Source of the DNA: Bog-756 sp963734395
GTDB lineage: Bacteria; Actinomycetota; Acidimicrobiia; Acidimicrobiales; RAAP-2
Direction of reading: 5' to 3'
Assembly: GCA_963734395.1 (NCBI GenBank)
Contig: CAVTGY010000007.1
Location: forward strand, 682,001 to 746,000
Length of the DNA stretch: 64,000 bases
Part shown: positions 60,986 through 64,000 of the stretch, one piece after another
Layout of the letters: each line of letters opens with the position of its first letter
Numbering within the stretch: the stretch's first letter is position 1
Notes under the pieces: generated by a model
The model's input: the letters and a program-made list of their open reading frames with translations, nothing else
The model's database searches: none
What the model was told of the DNA's origin: nothing
Translations under genes and position numbers: made by a program

Positions 60986-62331
60986 GCGGCGCATCGATCT
61001 CCAAGCTGCCGACTCGCACCGTCTCATCACTGGAGCCGGTGTCCCGGTTGGAGCCACGAAGCGCCACCTGGACGTGGACAGAGATCACCGCCCGAGCCGA
61101 ACAGCTCGCCTCGACGATGAAGAACTACCTGGCCCAGCTGGCAATTTCGTCCCGGCCGGCCACCGTCGAGGCGGCGGACCTCGCCCTGCGGGTGTTCGCC
61201 GGTCACCTCATCGAGACCGACCCGGACTGCGTCTGTGTGGCCGACGTCTCACGCCACCACGTCGAGTCGTTCAAGCTCGCCCTGGCCGCCCGGCCCGGCA
61301 AGTCCCCCGGTCAGCCGGCGGCGGTCGCCACCATCTGCCACAAGCTCGGATTGGTGCGCACCTTCTTCGAGCGGATCATCGAATGGGACTACGACGACGC
61401 GCCCCGAAGGGTCCCCATCTTCGCCGGGGACTTCCCCAAACGGGACGAGCCCCTGCCCCGATTTCTGGACGACCCCACCGCCGCCAAGTTCATGGCCGCC
61501 TTGGCCGACGACCCCGACCGGCGTCGGCGACTCATGGTCGAACTGCTGGCCCGCACCGGCATGCGGGCCGGCGAGCTCGGCGGAGTGCGCGACGATGCCG
61601 TGTTCCGCATGAGTGGTGCCCACTGGCTGCGGATCCCGGTCGGGAAGCTCCACAACGACCGCAACGTTCCCCTCCACCCGGTGCTCATCGACCTCATCGC
61701 CGACTACCGGGCCCGGCGAGGTCCGAGTCCCTCAGGACTGCTGGTCGTCCGCAACGACGGCCAACCCTTCGACCGTCGGACCGTCCACCGCTACGTGGCC
61801 GCGGTGGCACGGAGGGCGGGCACCGGCCACGTCCACCCACACCAGTTGCGCCACACCCTCGCCACCCAGTTGATCAACCGGGGCATGAGCCTGGAAGCCA
61901 TCGCCGAGATGTTGGGTCATCGCTCACCGCGCATGACCCTCGTCTACGCACGCATCTCGAACGATTCCGTCGCCGAGCAGTACTTCCGAGCGACCCAGGC
62001 GGTCGAGGTCGCGAGCAATGCTTCCGTCGTCGACGAGGAGGCCCGCCTGCTGGCCCGGAGTCACCCTCGACTGTTGGCCAACGGACGCTGCACACGACCC
62101 GCTCAGCTCGACTGCTCCTACCAGACCATCTGTGAAGGTTGCGGGTTCTTCGAGACCGGACCGGAGTTCATTCCGATCCTCCGTCGCCAGAAGGACAGCG
62201 CGGTCGAACAAGCCGACTTCGAGAGGACACACATCTTTCAAGAGCTGATCGACGGTCTGACAACCGACAAGCCCCTCGGACGGAATGCTCAGCGCCAACT
62301 GCCGGTCCACCGGCCCGATGATCGGAGTTGA
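60982..62331 (+). CDS. Tyrosine recombinase/integrase, second of pair, with Cys-rich tail
   Basis: A 449-aa recombinase. It has an N-terminal SAM-like domain (about 45-140) and a catalytic domain with Arg in RTGMRAGELGGVRDD, HxxR in HPHQLRHTLATQLINRGMS, and His plus Tyr in LGHRSPRMTLVYARIS. A C-terminal zinc-finger-like tail (CTRPAQLDCSYQTICEGCGFF) resembles the end of Tn554-type TnpB recombinases. The extra 100 aa after the nucleophile distinguish it from the upstream partner. It shares the ATGA overlap with the first gene. The right inverted repeat is 88 bp downstream. Confidence 0.9.
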   Translation: MSGASISKLPTRTVSSLEPVSRLEPRSATWTWTEITARAEQLASTMKNYLAQLAISSRPATVEAADLALRVFAGHLIETDPDCVCVADVSRHHVESFKLALAARPGKSPGQPAAVATICHKLGLVRTFFERIIEWDYDDAPRRVPIFAGDFPKRDEPLPRFLDDPTAAKFMAALADDPDRRRRLMVELLARTGMRAGELGGVRDDAVFRMSGAHWLRIPVGKLHNDRNVPLHPVLIDLIADYRARRGPSPSGLLVVRNDGQPFDRRTVHRYVAAVARRAGTGHVHPHQLRHTLATQLINRGMSLEAIAEMLGHRSPRMTLVYARISNDSVAEQYFRATQAVEVASNASVVDEEARLLARSHPRLLANGRCTRPAQLDCSYQTICEGCGFFETGPEFIPILRRQKDSAVEQADFERTHIFQELIDGLTTDKPLGRNAQRQLPVHRPDDRS

Positions 62332-62419
62332 GACGGATGCTCAGATCGTCATTTCTCGCGCACCACGCGCTGGACGGGAACCTCCATCCGTGCTTCCATG
62401 ATCAAAGCCGAAGCCTGAC

Positions 62420-62436
62420 GGATCACCCGTGTAACG
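62420..62436 (-). repeat. Right inverted copy of the element end
   Basis: GGATCACCCGTGTAACG matches the reverse complement of the left 17-bp repeat at 14 of 17 positions (the first 11 perfectly). It is followed at once by the direct repeat CGGCACTTAT. Confidence 0.75.
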
Positions 62437-62453
62437 GCACTTATGCCACAGGG

Positions 62454-63017
62454 CTAATAGTCCCCCTGCTCGACGCTTGCGATAGCCGCCAGCCATTTCG
62501 CTGGTCTTAGCGTTGCCGGATCATCGGACCCGAGAGAGCGTTCACGAGCATCCCGAACATGCGTGAAGAGTGGCCTTGCCTCCTCGTACATTCCAGACTG
62601 ATAGAGATTCACGGCTAGACGTTCTTCGGCCCCAAGAACATTCGGATCATCCGGCTCGAGGTGGCGTCTCTGTGCGGCGAGTACCTCTTCGTGAAGTAGT
62701 CGAGCTTCGGCCAATCGTCCGCTTCGTTCCAGTTCAATTGCCAGGTGATGCCTCGCATTAGACGTCGGACCCCCGTCAGGCCCCCACCTGCGCACAGCTC
62801 TAGCGACAATCTTTTCATGCAGCTCGATGAACTTCTCGAAGTCAGCAGGACTCTTGGGCGCAGGCTTGTATCGGTACGCCTTCTTCATGATCCAGACGAA
62901 CCACGCTGGCCGGTGCCACCAGCCCGACCCGAAGGTCTGGGCCTCATCCTCACTGTCCACAAGAAACCTATCGGCCATCATCCACGCCCGGTTGAGGGAT
63001 GGGCTGCCCCTGACCAC
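62454..63017 (-). CDS. TPR-type helical repeat protein, unknown function
   Basis: A 187-aa protein with about two kinesin-light-chain-like tetratricopeptide repeats: TSNARHHLAIELERSGRLAEARLLHEEVLAAQRRHLEPDDPNVLGAEERLAVNLYQSGMYEEARPLFTHVRDARERSLGSDDPATL. Such repeats mediate protein contacts and are frequent in conflict-system proteins. The stop lies 10 bp from the right direct repeat of the recombinase element, so the 3' end may have been altered by insertion. The start is uncertain: GTG 63017 or the ATG pair near 62981. It lies 33 bp behind the small zinc-finger gene on the same strand. Base composition is lower in GC than the core. Confidence 0.6.
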   Translation of the reverse strand: MVRGSPSLNRAWMMADRFLVDSEDEAQTFGSGWWHRPAWFVWIMKKAYRYKPAPKSPADFEKFIELHEKIVARAVRRWGPDGGPTSNARHHLAIELERSGRLAEARLLHEEVLAAQRRHLEPDDPNVLGAEERLAVNLYQSGMYEEARPLFTHVRDARERSLGSDDPATLRPAKWLAAIASVEQGDY

Positions 63018-63050
63018 CGGGTACGGGACGACCAGACACCCCAGGGACTC

Positions 63051-63245
63051 CTACTCATCAACTTCATATGTGACGTATCCGACGCCATCGCAGGTGGGGC
63101 AAGGACCATAGGCGCTGCCCATGCCTTTGCCTTCGGTCCTGATCATTCCAGGAAGCATTTTTCGTCCCCGACATTCGGGACAGCGACGACGGTGGTCCGG
63201 CGAAGGGGCCGTCTCCGGCTCGGAGTAATCGGGGACGTCAGGCAC
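63051..63245 (-). CDS. Small DnaJ-type CxxC zinc-finger protein
   Basis: A 64-aa protein with two CxxCxGxG-like half-sites: CPECRGRKMLPG and CPTCDGVGYVTYE, 20 residues apart, as in the DnaJ cysteine-rich domain or related rubredoxin-like knuckles. The GTG at 63245 is favoured because TACTCT lies 7 nt upstream on the minus strand, matching the window's leaderless pattern. The longer open frame to 63521 runs under the transposase gene. It probably pairs with the TPR gene 33 bp downstream. Function unknown. Confidence 0.55.
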   Translation of the reverse strand: MPDVPDYSEPETAPSPDHRRRCPECRGRKMLPGMIRTEGKGMGSAYGPCPTCDGVGYVTYEVDE

Positions 63246-63252
63246 CCAATCC

Positions 63253-63258
63253 AGAGTA
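63253..63258 (-). promoter_or_regulatory. Putative -10 box of the small zinc-finger gene
   Basis: TACTCT on the minus strand, 7 nt before GTG 63245; decides the start of the 64-aa gene. Confidence 0.4.
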
Positions 63259-63324
63259 AGCGACCGTGACCCCGATTCAGTATGGAACGGCCGGCTCCTC
63301 CGGAATCCGCATTTACGTGGATCA

Positions 63325-63340
63325 TTCACTATGCAGTGAA
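63325..63340. repeat. Inverted repeat upstream of the IS110 transposase
   Basis: TTCACT-ATGC-AGTGAA is a 6-bp-arm dyad, 32 bp before the transposase GTG. IS110 elements lack long terminal inverted repeats, but their non-coding end is structured; this dyad may be part of it. Confidence 0.4.
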
Positions 63341-63372
63341 CGGAGCCGACATACGGAAGGAAGGAGCCAGCC

Positions 63373-64000
63373 GTGTCCAGTATTGCCCACCGAGGGTTCG
63401 TCCACCTGGGGATGGACGTCTCGAAGAACTCAATAGCCGTGGCGGTGTTGCCACCCGATCGTGACGTCGCTGAGGTCGACAAGATCTTCCACGACAGCGA
63501 CTCGGTTCGTCGCCTGGTCAAGCGGATCGGTCGCCCAAAGGGGATCTGGGCCTGCTACGAGGCGGGCCCGACCGGCTACGACCTCCAGCGTTTGCTCTCC
63601 TCGATGGGAGTGCGTTGCGACGTGGTGGCGCCGTCCCTGATTCCGAAAGGCTCGGGCGATCGGGTCAAGACCGACCGTCGTGACGCCAGGCGACTGGCCG
63701 GATTGCACCGGGCCGGCGAGCTCACCTCCGTCGCCATCCCCACACCGGCCCAAGAAGGCGTGCGCGACCTGTGCCGGACCCGTGGTGACATGGTCCAAGA
63801 CCTCACCCGGGCCCGTAACCGCCTGAGTGGGTTCCTGCTCCGCCACAGTGTGGTGTGGCGGGGAGGGTCGACCTGGACCGAACGCCACCGACGTTGGCTC
63901 GCCACCTTGTCCTTCGACGACCCCGCCATCGCCACCACCTACGCCCACTATCTGGCCACCGTGAAGCTGCGGGATACCGCCCTCGAGGCGGTCGAAGCAG
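63373..64000 (+). CDS. IS110-family transposase, N-terminal part (cut by window edge)
   Basis: The open frame starts at GTG 63373 with AAGGAG 6 nt upstream and runs off the window without a stop (209 codons visible). The sequence has the DEDD (RuvC-like) N-terminal domain of IS110 transposases: HLGMDVSKNSIAVAVLPPDRDVAE with the first Asp, CYEAGPTGYDLQRLLSSMG with a Glu, and VVAPSLIPKGSGDRVKTDRRDARRLAGLHRAGELTSVAIP with the Asp pair. The C-terminal transposase_20 domain with the catalytic Ser would lie beyond 64000. It is convergent to nothing and divergent from the zinc-finger gene. Confidence 0.92.
   Translation, partial: MSSIAHRGFVHLGMDVSKNSIAVAVLPPDRDVAEVDKIFHDSDSVRRLVKRIGRPKGIWACYEAGPTGYDLQRLLSSMGVRCDVVAPSLIPKGSGDRVKTDRRDARRLAGLHRAGELTSVAIPTPAQEGVRDLCRTRGDMVQDLTRARNRLSGFLLRHSVVWRGGSTWTERHRRWLATLSFDDPAIATTYAHYLATVKLRDTALEAVEA

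Larger units (their letters stand above)
59843..62444. mobile_element. Two-recombinase mobile element with terminal repeats
   Basis: A 2.6-kb unit bounded by a 10-bp direct repeat CGGCACTTAT (59843-59852 and 62435-62444). Just inside are 11-bp inverted repeats ACGGGTGATCC (left) and GGATCACCCGT (62420-62430). The left end has a second, tandem copy of the 17-bp ACTTATACGGGTGATCC. The inside holds only two overlapping tyrosine recombinase genes. The organisation recalls Tn554-type or recombinase-pair/trio elements, but no third gene or cargo is present. The ends are inferred from the repeats alone. Confidence 0.65.
63260..64000 (+). mobile_element. IS110-family insertion sequence, left part
   Basis: The transposase gene and its roughly 110-bp non-coding upstream segment mark an IS110-type element whose right end is outside the window. 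The left boundary is not visible because IS110 elements have no terminal inverted repeats; 63260 is an estimate set by the neighbouring gene's promoter. Confidence 0.6.

Noticed and set aside
63246..63521. Long minus-strand extension of the small zinc-finger gene
   Set aside because: It runs antisense under the IS110 transposase and shows no zinc-finger or family sequence there; the -10 box and GTG 63245 give a better start.

Overview
The window is a compact, high-GC (by eye about two-thirds G+C) bacterial chromosome segment. Gene content and order point to an actinobacterium, probably of the class Acidimicrobiia. The evidence is ndk-mreBCD-PBP2 next to a TIGR03960/TIGR03936 radical-SAM pair, an mtrA-mtrB-lpqB-like cluster, xerC-whiG-rpsB-tsf-pyrH-frr-cdsA-dxr-rseP-ispG-proS, an F420-type LLM oxidoreductase, a class II DAHP synthase, a WS/DGAT acyltransferase, and a secreted protein built of DGGVFAFGDA repeats. 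The genus cannot be named from sequence alone.

Layout. 0-8 kb: clpX, folC, ndk, then the rod-shape block mreB-mreC-mreD-mrdA (no rodA in the window). 8-18.3 kb: the radical-SAM pair, ribonuclease E/G (apparent frameshift in its disordered N-terminus), rplU-rpmA, a tyrosine phosphatase, obgE and proB-proA. 18.3-21.6 kb: MoxR ATPase, CoxE-like VWA protein and a phosphoglycerate-mutase-family enzyme, all start/stop coupled or nearly so. 21.6-32 kb: a secreted GH25-like repeat protein and aroG on the minus strand; LLM oxidoreductase, nadD, a small membrane protein and rsfS on the plus strand; then mtrA-mtrB-lpqB-like and an orphan Tat lipoprotein solute-binding protein on the minus strand. 31.9-45.3 kb: xerC and whiG, then translation, nucleotide, phospholipid and isoprenoid genes to proS. 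45.3-53 kb: rimP-nusA-ylxR-infB-rbfA-truB-ribF behind a consensus promoter and a leader terminator. 53-57.7 kb: acyl-CoA synthetase, orn, dut and WS/DGAT.

57.8-64 kb is an accessory region just downstream of a tRNA-Gly(GCC) gene. It holds a 564-aa protein with seven zinc-ribbon modules and a C-terminal GIY-YIG-like domain. Next is a 2.6-kb element with two overlapping tyrosine recombinase genes, bounded by a 10-bp direct repeat and 11-bp inverted repeats. Then come a small CxxC zinc-finger gene with a TPR-type gene, and an IS110-family transposase cut by the window edge.

A recurrent regulatory theme is a TANNNT -10 hexamer placed 6-9 nt before the start codon at sixteen genes, so many transcripts are probably leaderless. 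The motif also settles several start codons. No rRNA or CRISPR array was seen, and no stretch over 300 bp lacks a gene.
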